From an uncultured Prevotellaceae bacterium (lineage in GTDB: Bacteria > Bacteroidota > Bacteroidia > Bacteroidales > Bacteroidaceae), in assembly GCA_937877605.1 (NCBI GenBank), contig CALFJA010000055.1, positions 27,483 to 91,482 on the forward strand: DNA of 64,000 nt, written 5' to 3'. This document shows positions 26,477-34,768 of the stretch, piece after piece (positions within the stretch are counted from its first letter, which is position 1; every line of letters starts with the position of its first letter). The notes under the pieces are model-generated. The model worked only from the letters and a program-made list of their open reading frames with translations, searched no databases and was not told the origin of the DNA. The position numbers were made by a program, and so were the translations under genes.

Positions 26477-28033
26477 ATGAACAAGACCATACTCATGCTG
26501 CTGGCCCTGCTTTTCGGTACGGCAGCAACAGTTGCACAACCGCTGACACAGACGGTGGTGGCACAAGGAAAGATTGAAGGTGTGGAAGCCGACGGGCTGG
26601 CCTATTTCAAAGGAGTGCCCTATGCAGAACCGCCCGTAGGAAAAATGCGTTGGAAGGCACCTGTGCCGGCAAAGCCGTGGGAAGGGACCTTCAAGGCCGA
26701 CACCTACCGTGCCAACCCCGTACAGAAGGTAAAATCACAACCCGAAGAGGGAATGCCCGGCATAGGCGAAGACTGCCTCTATCTCAACATCATCACGCCC
26801 GCCCACTCTGCCGACGACCGACTGCCCGTCATAGTGTGGATCCACGGCGGAAGTTTCTCTGGAGGAAGTGCCATCGGGCTGCCAGGCGACAACTTTGCAC
26901 GGCAGGGACTGGTCTATGTGTGCATAGAGTACCGAACGGGAGCGCTCGGCTTCCTGGCTCATCCCGAGCTCTCCGCAGAGTCGGAGCGCGGCCTTTCGGG
27001 CAACTACGGGCTCATGGACCAGTTGCTCGGACTGCACTGGGTGCAGGACAACATCGCTGCATTCGGCGGCGACCCGAAGAAAGTGACCATCCTGGGAGAG
27101 TCGGCAGGTGCCATCAGTGTGAGCATGCTATGCGCCTCCCCCCTGGCAAAGGGACTCTTCCGCGGGGCCATCTCGCAGAGCGGAGGTGCCTTCTGCCCCG
27201 TCGACACCGTCAAGGTGAGCAACACAAGCATAAGAAACCTGCAGATGGCAGAGGAGTTCGGCGAGGCCTTCATGCAGCGCATGGGGGCAAAAAATATTGC
27301 TGAACTGCGCGAAATGCCCTACGAAAAATGGCTGGACGACTCCATCGGCAACGGCATGAACGGATTCTGGCCATGCGTTGACGGATATGTCATCACCGAC
27401 GACCAGTACAAACTCTACGAAAGCGGCGACTACAACGATGTGAACATCCTCATAGGCACCAACTCGGACGAGGGCTCCATGTTCGTACAGCCCTGCCCGG
27501 TAGCCGAATACGAGGCTACCGTCACCAACCTCTTCGGCCCCTATGCAGGAAAAGTGCTGCACGAATACCCCGCCACCAACGAGGTGGAAGCCTACTACGC
27601 ACAGGCCGACATCTTCCGCGAGGCGGCCTTCGCATGGCCGACCTACGCATGGGCCAACCTACAACGGCAGACAGGAAAGCATCCGGTCTACCTCTACTAC
27701 TTCGATGTCTCACAGAAAGTGTGGTTCGGACCGAAAGAACTGAAAGCACGAGGAGCAGGACACGCCTTCGACCTGCCCTATGTATTCAACCATCCTTTCC
27801 TCCAGCAACTGACCGACGACGACCGGCATGTCTCCGAACTCATGGTCCGCTACTGGACAAACTTCATAAAGACCGGCGACCCCAACGGCGAAGGCTTGCA
27901 GCAATGGCCCGTCTACGAGAAAGACACCAAGACCGTCATGCACTTCACCGACCAGGGAACGGCACTCATCACGGTGCCCAACCGTGGCAAGATTGAACTG
28001 ATGGAGGAATTCTTCCGCTGGAAACGCAAGTGA
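26477..28033 (+). CDS. Exported type-B carboxylesterase
   Basis: A 518-residue alpha/beta hydrolase with a signal peptide (MNKTILMLLALLFGTAATVA). Family signatures are EDCLYLNI near residue 95, the oxyanion segment WIHGGSFSGGSA near 116-127, and the nucleophile elbow GESAGAISVSML near 202-213 with Ser in G-E-S-A-G. The Glu is probably in GTNSDEGSMF, and the His in GAGHAFDLPYVF near 430. It hydrolyses carboxylic esters; in gut Bacteroidales such enzymes often remove acyl groups from polysaccharides, but the substrate here is not shown. The cluster around it holds no other CAZyme. Confidence 0.93.
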   Translation: MNKTILMLLALLFGTAATVAQPLTQTVVAQGKIEGVEADGLAYFKGVPYAEPPVGKMRWKAPVPAKPWEGTFKADTYRANPVQKVKSQPEEGMPGIGEDCLYLNIITPAHSADDRLPVIVWIHGGSFSGGSAIGLPGDNFARQGLVYVCIEYRTGALGFLAHPELSAESERGLSGNYGLMDQLLGLHWVQDNIAAFGGDPKKVTILGESAGAISVSMLCASPLAKGLFRGAISQSGGAFCPVDTVKVSNTSIRNLQMAEEFGEAFMQRMGAKNIAELREMPYEKWLDDSIGNGMNGFWPCVDGYVITDDQYKLYESGDYNDVNILIGTNSDEGSMFVQPCPVAEYEATVTNLFGPYAGKVLHEYPATNEVEAYYAQADIFREAAFAWPTYAWANLQRQTGKHPVYLYYFDVSQKVWFGPKELKARGAGHAFDLPYVFNHPFLQQLTDDDRHVSELMVRYWTNFIKTGDPNGEGLQQWPVYEKDTKTVMHFTDQGTALITVPNRGKIELMEEFFRWKRK

Positions 28034-28075
28034 CAAAAATCAGTCGCTTTTCTTTCCCGATTGCCACCCTTTTCG

Positions 28076-28083
28076 TAATTTTA
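28076..28083 (+). promoter_or_regulatory. Putative -7 box (TAATTTTA) for tamB
   Basis: Seven of eight positions match TAnnTTTG; about 47 nt upstream of the TTG start at 28130. Confidence 0.4.
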
Positions 28084-28129
28084 GCCCCACGAAAAAAAAC
28101 ATTTGTGTTTTTTAATCGCACGAAACACA

Positions 28130-31100
28130 TTGAAACGCGCCAGAATCATATTCCGCTGCCTACTCCTCACGCTGGCAATATTGCTGGCGCTGGCCTACTG
28201 GCTGCCGAAAACCGAAGGCGTGAAGCACTTCCTCGGAAAGGAAATCGCAGCACAACTATCCAAAGACTGGAACACCGAAGTCGCCATCGAAGAAGTCTGC
28301 ATCGACGGACTCCTTGACCTGAAACTGAAAGGCATCAAGGTCAGCGACCAACAGCATCGACCCATGCTCACCGCACGGCAAATCGGTGCAAGGCTCAGTC
28401 TCGTAGAAATGCTCAAGGGAAACATACGCATCTACGCTGCCGTGATGGACCAGCCACAACTGCAACTCTACACCGACGAAGAAACACCCAACTACCAGTT
28501 CCTCATCGACGCACTGAGCAAACAGGACAACGACAAACCAACCCACACCGACCTGAAAATCGCCAACCTGAAAGTCAACAACGGAAAACTCTCACTCAAG
28601 GACAAGACCGAACACTGGCTACTCACCGACATACAGGCACAACTCTCCATAAAAGAACTCACCGACAGCACGCTACGACTCAACACACGACACCTCGCAC
28701 TCAAGGAAGCAAAGGGATTCACCCTCAACGACGCCACATTCCGCCTCATCAGGAACGGCGATACCGTGAAACTGGAAAACGCATCCTTCCAACTCCCACA
28801 CTCAACACTCAACGGCGACGCCACCATCGACCGAGACCAATTCCACGCCAGAATCCAAGGAGATGCCACACCAGCCGACTTCCAACGCGTCGAACCCAAA
28901 CTGAAAGACAGCAACCGACAGCTGAAACTATCGCTCGCACTCAGCGGCGACAAGGCCGACACACACCATCTGAACATCGAGCACATCACACTGGCAGATG
29001 CCAACGGCCTTTTCTACATCGAAGGCAGCGGAAGCAACCGACCCACCGGATGGCAGGCCGTGTGCGAGAACATGAGAGTGGATGCCGCAGGATGGCAACC
29101 ACTGGCAAAAACAATCCAACCCTTTGCCAACATACCAGAAGAACTGATGCGACTGGGCAGCACCCATGCCAGTGGAACAGCCGCCGGAAAGAACGGTAAC
29201 TGGGAACTGACAGCCAACCTTGACAGTGACGCCGGCAACGCCAATATACAGTACAACACCAATGCAAGCCAGCAAATCGCACATGTAACCACCACCCAAC
29301 TCAACATAGGGCGGCTGCTGCAGAACAGCCAACTCGGAACACTGGCCGGACAGGCAGAACTCACATACATCCCACACAGCAACCAGCAAGCCCTCAAGGC
29401 AGAGTTGGAACACATCGCATTCCGAAACTATGACTACAGGGATGTTACCCTTGAAGGACTCCTCTCCAACGCTTTCGAAGGACAAATCACCGTCGACGAC
29501 CCAAACATACAGGCACAAGCCGACATCAACAACGACGGTATCAAGGCACATGTGGACAACGCAAACTTCAAGGCACTACGCCTCACCAATGCACTCAAGG
29601 ACGGTATCTACAGCCTCGATCTCACCAGCAACCTCAACAAAGACCCCAAAAACGGCTTCCTGCAAATCGATAACATCAAGGCTTTCGTCGACGACGAGGA
29701 AATACGCATGAGGCGCATAAGACTCGACATCAACCACGAGGCCGACTACCAACAGGCTAGCATCAACGCCGATTTCGGAAACATCCAGGTTAAGGGAAAC
29801 ACCAACATGGGCGACCTGACCTCCACCCTCGCCAGCATCGTGGCAGCAAGCTTGCCGACAATGCCAGGACTACCAAATGCGAAAGCCACAAACAGCCAAT
29901 TCCAAGTAAACGGAAAAATCGCAGACACCAGGTTCATACAAAAAGTTACAGGCTTACCGCTCAACATAAAATTACCTGCCACCATCGACGGTACTATCGA
30001 TGGTACCGACAATAGACTCGAGCTCGACCTAACACTACCTGAACTGTACTACAACAACAGGCATTACAAAGACGGACTCGTACACATCACGGCGAAAAAC
30101 AGCCGTATCAGTACCGACATACAACTCAAGCAGCTGCACGAAAACGGGAAAAACAGCCAGTGGGAGGTACAAGCCACAGCCGAAAACAACCAACTCAAGG
30201 CAAACCTAGCCTTCCAAAGCAACCAACTCAAAGGCATCAAAGGCGAAATACACACGCTCTCCACATTCAGCCAAGACGAGAACCAACTCCCGACAGCCAA
30301 CATTCAGGTGCTGCCGTCCGACATCACCATCGAAGACAGCCTCTGGAAAGTACACCCCGCCAACATCGTCTACAACAAAAACGCCGCCACAATAGACAAC
30401 TTTGAAATCAGCCACCACGACCAGCACATCAAAATAAACGGAAAAACCACTAGGAACAGCAACGAAACTATCGCTGTAGATCTCAACGATGTTGATGTAG
30501 CCTACATACTCAACCTACTCAATTTCCATGCCGTACAGTTCGGAGGCAAAGTAACCGGCAAGGCACAAGTCGCACACCTCTACGAAAAACCGGAAGCAAA
30601 CGCGCAACTCAACGTCAACAACTTCCAATTCGAAACAGGACGAATGGGAACACTTAAACTCAATGCAAAACTCAATAACCAAAACAACCACATCGAAATC
30701 AACGCACAGGCTGACGACGGACCCTTCCATAAAACAAACATACAAGGGTTCATCGCACCAACACACAACGATATCCTACTAGCCATCGACGCGCAACACA
30801 CACCCGTCGAGTTCCTACAGAAACTATGCGGAAGCTTTATGGATAAGGTAGACATGACCGCAACAGGCCATGTAGACCTCGTCGGGCCACTTAACGACAT
30901 CGGACTCATCGGCCAACTGCAAACCAATGGCTCCTTCCTCATGAAACCACTTGGTACCATCTACCGAATGAACAACTGTAAAATCGACTTCCAACCCTAT
31001 GCATTCCAATTCCAAAACGATACCATCACCGACACCAACGACAACTATGCACTGCTCGCAGGAACCATACGACACCGCAACCTCGGACACCTCCAGTTCG

Positions 31101-32539
31101 ACCTCAAACTCGATATGAAAGACTTTCAGGTCTACAACTTCCCTGATTACCACAACAATACCTTCAGCGGAGAAGTCTACACCAACGGAACTTGCCGCAT
31201 AGAAGGCACTGAAAAGGACATGTTCATCGACTTCCACGCCACACCTACCAACAACAGTACATTCGTCTACAACGCCTCCACACCCGATGTCCTAAACCAA
31301 AACAACTTCATCACATGGTTCGATGCCACACACACAAATGACGACGACAACCAAACAACCAAACAACCAACTCCCCAAACGACCAAACTACCTACTGCCT
31401 ACATTAACCAAAACACCAAAGACATAAACATCAGCGGCGACCTACATGTCAATTTCCTCATCAACACCAATACAAACAACACGCTCAAAGTCATCATGGA
31501 CGAGGAAACAGGAGACTACATCGCACTCAACGGAAGCGGAATACTACGCGCCTCCTACTACAACAACGGCCCGTTCCATATCTACGGAAACTATCTCGTC
31601 GACCACGGAGTCTACAAACTCACCGTACAAAACATCATAAAGAAAGACTTCCACATCCAGCAAGGAGGAAACATAGCCTTTGGAGGAGAACCATACGAGG
31701 CACCCATCAACCTACAAGCCAACTACACCGTCAACGGCGTCAGCCTCGCCGACCTCCATGTAGGCAAATCCTTCGCAAACAACAACATACGCGTCAACTG
31801 CCTCATGAACATAACTGGAACACCCAATACACCTAAAATAGACTTCGGACTCGAATTCCCATCACTCTCCAACGACGCACAAAACATCATACACACACTC
31901 ATCAACAGCCAGGAAGAAATGAACCAGCAAGTGCTCTACCTCCTCGCCATCGGACGATTCTACACACAAGGCAGCAACAATGCCGACAGCCAGAACGACA
32001 CACAGCAGTCGCAGACAGCGCTCGCCATGCAAAGCATACTCTCCGGAACCATCAGCCAGCAAATCAACAACATACTCAACACAGTCGTCAACAACAATAA
32101 TTGGAACTTCGGGGCAAACATCTCAACGGGAGACGAAGGCTGGAACAACGCCGAATACGAGGGAACACTCAGCGGACGAATGCTCAACAACAGACTAATC
32201 TTCAACGGACAGTTCGGATATAGAGACAACAACAACGCCACAACAAGCTTCATCGGAGACTTCAACCTACAATACCTACTCTTCCCCAACGGAAACCTCG
32301 CCATCAATGTCTACAACCAAACCAGCGACCGGTACTTCACAAAAAACAGCCTCAACACACAAGGCGTCGGACTCATACTCAAAAAAGACTTCACTTCATG
32401 GAGAGAACTCCTCGGCATCAAAACAACCAAACGACCAAACGACCAAACACCTAAACAACCAAACGGCCAAGACACCCTAGCGACTCCCGAAAAAGAGAAT
32501 CGGAACAAATACGCTGAACGGGAAGACCCATCACATTGA
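28130..32539 (+). CDS. TamB-like envelope assembly / lipid-transport protein (DUF490), TTG start
   Basis: A giant 1469-residue protein. The N-terminal signal anchor is RIIFRCLLLTLAILLALAYW, a long repetitive beta-strand-rich region with many Asn/Thr/Gln residues follows (about 40-1150), and the C-terminal TamB domain is at about 1150-1440 (FGANISTGDEGWNNAEYEG, FSSNGRM-like turns). TamB-type proteins bridge inner and outer membranes for outer-membrane protein or phospholipid traffic. No ATG is available near the signal anchor; TTG at 28130 gives MKRARIIF, TTG 28103 is the alternative. The coding strand is C/A-rich and poor in G, unlike neighbours. Two stretches (codons over 31349-31396 and 32425-32472) are 8-bp repeat arrays read as protein. 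Confidence 0.85.
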   Translation: MKRARIIFRCLLLTLAILLALAYWLPKTEGVKHFLGKEIAAQLSKDWNTEVAIEEVCIDGLLDLKLKGIKVSDQQHRPMLTARQIGARLSLVEMLKGNIRIYAAVMDQPQLQLYTDEETPNYQFLIDALSKQDNDKPTHTDLKIANLKVNNGKLSLKDKTEHWLLTDIQAQLSIKELTDSTLRLNTRHLALKEAKGFTLNDATFRLIRNGDTVKLENASFQLPHSTLNGDATIDRDQFHARIQGDATPADFQRVEPKLKDSNRQLKLSLALSGDKADTHHLNIEHITLADANGLFYIEGSGSNRPTGWQAVCENMRVDAAGWQPLAKTIQPFANIPEELMRLGSTHASGTAAGKNGNWELTANLDSDAGNANIQYNTNASQQIAHVTTTQLNIGRLLQNSQLGTLAGQAELTYIPHSNQQALKAELEHIAFRNYDYRDVTLEGLLSNAFEGQITVDDPNIQAQADINNDGIKAHVDNANFKALRLTNALKDGIYSLDLTSNLNKDPKNGFLQIDNIKAFVDDEEIRMRRIRLDINHEADYQQASINADFGNIQVKGNTNMGDLTSTLASIVAASLPTMPGLPNAKATNSQFQVNGKIADTRFIQKVTGLPLNIKLPATIDGTIDGTDNRLELDLTLPELYYNNRHYKDGLVHITAKNSRISTDIQLKQLHENGKNSQWEVQATAENNQLKANLAFQSNQLKGIKGEIHTLSTFSQDENQLPTANIQVLPSDITIEDSLWKVHPANIVYNKNAATIDNFEISHHDQHIKINGKTTRNSNETIAVDLNDVDVAYILNLLNFHAVQFGGKVTGKAQVAHLYEKPEANAQLNVNNFQFETGRMGTLKLNAKLNNQNNHIEINAQADDGPFHKTNIQGFIAPTHNDILLAIDAQHTPVEFLQKLCGSFMDKVDMTATGHVDLVGPLNDIGLIGQLQTNGSFLMKPLGTIYRMNNCKIDFQPYAFQFQNDTITDTNDNYALLAGTIRHRNLGHLQFDLKLDMKDFQVYNFPDYHNNTFSGEVYTNGTCRIEGTEKDMFIDFHATPTNNSTFVYNASTPDVLNQNNFITWFDATHTNDDDNQTTKQPTPQTTKLPTAYINQNTKDINISGDLHVNFLINTNTNNTLKVIMDEETGDYIALNGSGILRASYYNNGPFHIYGNYLVDHGVYKLTVQNIIKKDFHIQQGGNIAFGGEPYEAPINLQANYTVNGVSLADLHVGKSFANNNIRVNCLMNITGTPNTPKIDFGLEFPSLSNDAQNIIHTLINSQEEMNQQVLYLLAIGRFYTQGSNNADSQNDTQQSQTALAMQSILSGTISQQINNILNTVVNNNNWNFGANISTGDEGWNNAEYEGTLSGRMLNNRLIFNGQFGYRDNNNATTSFIGDFNLQYLLFPNGNLAINVYNQTSDRYFTKNSLNTQGVGLILKKDFTSWRELLGIKTTKRPNDQTPKQPNGQDTLATPEKENRNKYAEREDPSH
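31349..31396. repeat. 8-bp tandem array inside tamB (6 units, 48 bp)
   Basis: AACCAAAC, AACCAAAC, AACCAACT, CCCCAAAC, GACCAAAC, TACCTACT. The 48 bp is a multiple of both 8 and 3, so the reading frame is kept; it encodes about NQTTKQPT-PQTTKLPT, an octapeptide repeat. Confidence 0.88.
32425..32472. repeat. 8-bp tandem array at the tamB and maf 3' ends (6 units)
   Basis: AACCAAAC, GACCAAAC, GACCAAAC, ACCTAAAC, AACCAAAC, GGCCAAGA. On the plus strand it encodes TKRPNDQTPKQPNGQ near the end of TamB. On the minus strand it encodes LGRLVV and the TAG stop of Maf. Confidence 0.9.
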
Positions 32540-33041
32540 AATAGCTCCCCTCTATGGAAGTGACGCCGATGTACCCTATCCACTCCTGAATGCCGTACGC
32601 ACCGGCCTTGTCGAAAGGACGGTAATGGTCTATATAATAGCCTATCTCACTGTCGGACAACTGCTTGAAGGTGACCTTTGTCTCCACCGAGAATGCACTC
32701 TGACGCCCTTGCGTCCGCAAGCAGACACCCGTTATCACAATATGCGAGCGGCCACTGATGAGCCCGAGCATCTCAAACGCCTCCGCACGGTCACGGGGCT
32801 TGCCCAGGATACGGTCGTCCACCACCACAATGGTATCGGCGGTGAGCAGCAGTTCGTCGGATGCTACGACATAGGCACGCGCCTTTTCCTCCGCAATATA
32901 CTGCGCATGCAGCCTGACAGGCAAATCATCGGGGCATGATTCCGATATGTCGGGAAGCACACGCACCTCAAACGGGATGTCAAGCCCCGACAGCAGCTCA
33001 CGGCGACGCGGCGAATTGCTCGCAAGTATCAATCGCTTCAT
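32451..33041 (-). CDS. Maf-family nucleotide pyrophosphatase
   Basis: A 196-residue enzyme that hydrolyses non-canonical or modified nucleoside triphosphates. It begins RLILASNSPRRRELLSG, the Maf N-terminal signature. LLTADTIVVVDDRILGKPRD carries the catalytic Asp, and DKAGAYGIQEWIGYIGVTSI with NVMGLPV near residue 175 is the C-terminal signature. The start at 33041 is preferred; the five codons before it are CTTCATC-type repeat DNA. The last nine residues (LGCLGRLVV) come from an 8-bp repeat array and the stop is TAG from the unit CTAAAC. It overlaps tamB by 89 bp, tail to tail. It lies 32 nt after the KdsC-like gene. Confidence 0.93.
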   Translation of the reverse strand: MKRLILASNSPRRRELLSGLDIPFEVRVLPDISESCPDDLPVRLHAQYIAEEKARAYVVASDELLLTADTIVVVDDRILGKPRDRAEAFEMLGLISGRSHIVITGVCLRTQGRQSAFSVETKVTFKQLSDSEIGYYIDHYRPFDKAGAYGIQEWIGYIGVTSIEGSYFNVMGLPVQRICSDSLFRESLGCLGRLVV

Positions 33042-33073
33042 ACCTTCATCTTTCATCCCTCATCCATTCCATC

Positions 33074-33592
33074 CTACCAGCCGAAGGCTTTCTCCGACGC
33101 CATCCACAGCCCCTGCGCCTGCATGACTTGCTCTATGATGTCGCGTCCCACACCGTTTCCGCCCGTAAAGCGGCTGACATAGACACTCACATCCTTTATT
33201 TCCTTGCAGGCATCGGCAGGGCAGCAGGGACAACCGCAGCGGCGCATCACCTCGTAGTCGGGGATGTCGTCGCCCACATAGACAATCTCTTCGTCCAGCA
33301 AGTGATAACGCTGCTTGAACTGTTCGTAGGCTTCTACCTTCACGGCGCACTTCATGTAGATGTCTTCCACGCCCAGCATGGCATAGCGCTGCTGGATGGA
33401 AGCGGAGTTGCCGCCGGTCAGGATGACGATGCGAAGCCCATGTTTCTGTGCCAACTGGATGGCATAGCCGTCCTTGATGTTCATCGTGCGCAGGGGAAGA
33501 CCCTCATTGTCCATGGCCACCGTCGAGCACGACAGCACGCCGTCGATGTCGAAAACAATGGCTTTTATCTTTGTCAAGTTGTAGTTTATCAT
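33074..33592 (-). CDS. KdsC-like HAD phosphatase (KDO-8-phosphate phosphatase family)
   Basis: A 172-residue HAD superfamily IIIA enzyme. The nucleophile motif is AIVFDIDGVL (DxD, about residues 12-21). ILTGGNSASI is motif II, and the lysine region with YVGDDIPDYEVM near 105-117 is motifs III/IV. The family dephosphorylates KDO-8-phosphate in lipopolysaccharide synthesis. Proteins of this length with a Cys-rich turn (CGCPCCPADA) occur in many Bacteroidales next to maf, so this assignment is likely but could be a related sugar-phosphate phosphatase. Middle gene of a three-gene minus operon. Confidence 0.85.
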   Translation of the reverse strand: MINYNLTKIKAIVFDIDGVLSCSTVAMDNEGLPLRTMNIKDGYAIQLAQKHGLRIVILTGGNSASIQQRYAMLGVEDIYMKCAVKVEAYEQFKQRYHLLDEEIVYVGDDIPDYEVMRRCGCPCCPADACKEIKDVSVYVSRFTGGNGVGRDIIEQVMQAQGLWMASEKAFGW

Positions 33593-33616
33593 ATAGAGGT
33601 GAGAGGTTTCTGGTTT

Positions 33617-33648
33617 TCAATGGTTAACGGTTAATGGTTATTGCTTAA
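33617..33648. repeat. TTATTGTTAA-family string after the nitroreductase gene
   Basis: CAATGGTTAACGGTTAATGG then TTATTGCTTAAC. It overlaps the nitroreductase stop codon (TAA at 33638-33640) on the opposite strand. Confidence 0.6.
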
Positions 33649-34192
33649 CATTACTTGTATCAAACTGGTTCAGATGCACATTTTCCCATTTGAGTTTATC
33701 CTCGTTCTGGAGTTTACGCTCCTCTGCCTTGAGCCCGAACCCGACGACACAGAGCACTTCCATGTCGTCCGGCAGGCCGACGATGCCGCGGACTACCTGT
33801 GTGGCCGCCGTCCCGTCGGGCAGTCCCCGACCACGCATCTGCGCCCAGCAGGAACCCACACCGAGCTCTTCGGCCTGATACTGCATGCTGATGGCCGCCA
33901 CTGAGCAGTCCTCCACCCAGCAGTCAGTCTCCAACGGGTTGGCGCAGACCACCACGGCAAAGGCAGCCTTCTCCAGAAACCGTGCGCCCATGTCCTTCGC
34001 ATCGGCCAGCTGCTGAAGCTTGACGCCATCGTCAACCACCACGAAATGCCAGGCACGCGCATTCTTCGAGGTCGGCGACATCAGGGCGGCACGAAGTATT
34101 AGACGCACATCGTCGGCACAAACCTCCGACGGCTGGTATTTGCGGTGGCTGCGGCGACGCTGCACCAAATCGCTGAAATCGGTCATTATCAT
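33638..34192 (-). CDS. Nitroreductase-family flavoprotein
   Basis: A 184-residue FMN-dependent oxidoreductase of the nitroreductase fold. The FMN-phosphate motif is RRRSHRKYQPSEV (about 12-24), and SPTSKNARAWHFVVVDD near 40-56 and GVGSCWAQMRGRGL near 110-123 fit the family, with GLPDDMEVLCVVGFG as the last strand. The physiological substrate is unknown. First gene of the minus operon with kdsC-like and maf genes; a TACATTTG box lies 15 nt upstream. Start at 34192 or 34186. Confidence 0.92.
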   Translation of the reverse strand: MIMTDFSDLVQRRRSHRKYQPSEVCADDVRLILRAALMSPTSKNARAWHFVVVDDGVKLQQLADAKDMGARFLEKAAFAVVVCANPLETDCWVEDCSVAAISMQYQAEELGVGSCWAQMRGRGLPDGTAATQVVRGIVGLPDDMEVLCVVGFGLKAEERKLQNEDKLKWENVHLNQFDTSNVKQ

Positions 34193-34206
34193 CTGCTTTT
34201 ATGATG

Positions 34207-34214
34207 CAAATGTA
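34207..34214 (-). promoter_or_regulatory. Putative -7 box (TACATTTG) for the nitroreductase operon
   Basis: A full TAnnTTTG match on the minus strand, 14-20 nt upstream of the start. Confidence 0.65.
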
Positions 34215-34265
34215 ATGAATATATTCGACTTTTTCAACACAGTGCCATTTTTTTCCAGCCAAAAC

Positions 34266-34305
34266 GAGCAAACAACCAAACGACTTAACAACCAGACGAT
34301 GTAAA
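34266..34305. repeat. 8-bp tandem array (5 degenerate units)
   Basis: GAGCAAAC, AACCAAAC, GACTTAAC, AACCAGAC, GATGTAAA. It lies in the divergent gap between the nitroreductase operon and the TonB-dependent receptor. Confidence 0.75.
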
Positions 34306-34565
34306 GATTTTCGAACATCCAACCCTCGTTTTACTGCTCTCAGAAGCCTTTTTTTCAAAGTAAAGGACGCATTGCCGACAAATAATGATGAATTTTAACA
34401 ATATTAATAAGCACTTATCAATCAGAATGTTAGCGGTTTTTATTCATCTTTTTTATCACTTTTGTCTTTCAACCAGGCCCTACTTGCAAGGCGTTTGGAC
34501 TCCAGTTGTCCTGCGAGCGGACGGAATACATCAAGCGAAACAGCCAAAAAAGCAATACAACTGAG

Positions 34566-34605
34566 CCCCAAACGGCCAAACAGCTAAACAACTAAACGGC
34601 CCAAC
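34566..34605. repeat. 8-bp tandem array (5 units) fused to a GAGCCCCAAACG half-palindrome
   Basis: CCCCAAAC, GGCCAAAC, AGCTAAAC, AACTAAAC, GGCCCAAC. The first unit is part of CAACTGAGCCCCAAACG, the 5' half of the palindrome family, so here the two repeat families meet. The rest of the 34193-34762 gap holds no gene. Confidence 0.85.
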
Positions 34606-34670
34606 ACAGCACAAAACCTCCCAAATCCGACCGGAACCAACGCTGGTTCGCACGGAAATCCCGACAGGTT

Positions 34671-34693
34671 TTTTGTCGTGATATTTTACGAAA
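34671..34693. repeat. ATATTTTAC word upstream of the TonB-dependent receptor
   Basis: TTTTGTCGTG followed by ATATTTTACGAAA. The 23 bp match 63321-63343 at 21 positions. The ATATTTTAC core recurs at 48225 and, inverted, at 12899 and 13270. Confidence 0.7.
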
Positions 34694-34768
34694 ACCTTGC
34701 AAGCCGAAGCAAATAAAACCGCTTTTATAAAATAAAAACCGCCGCCGTGCGTTATTTTGTATATGAAA

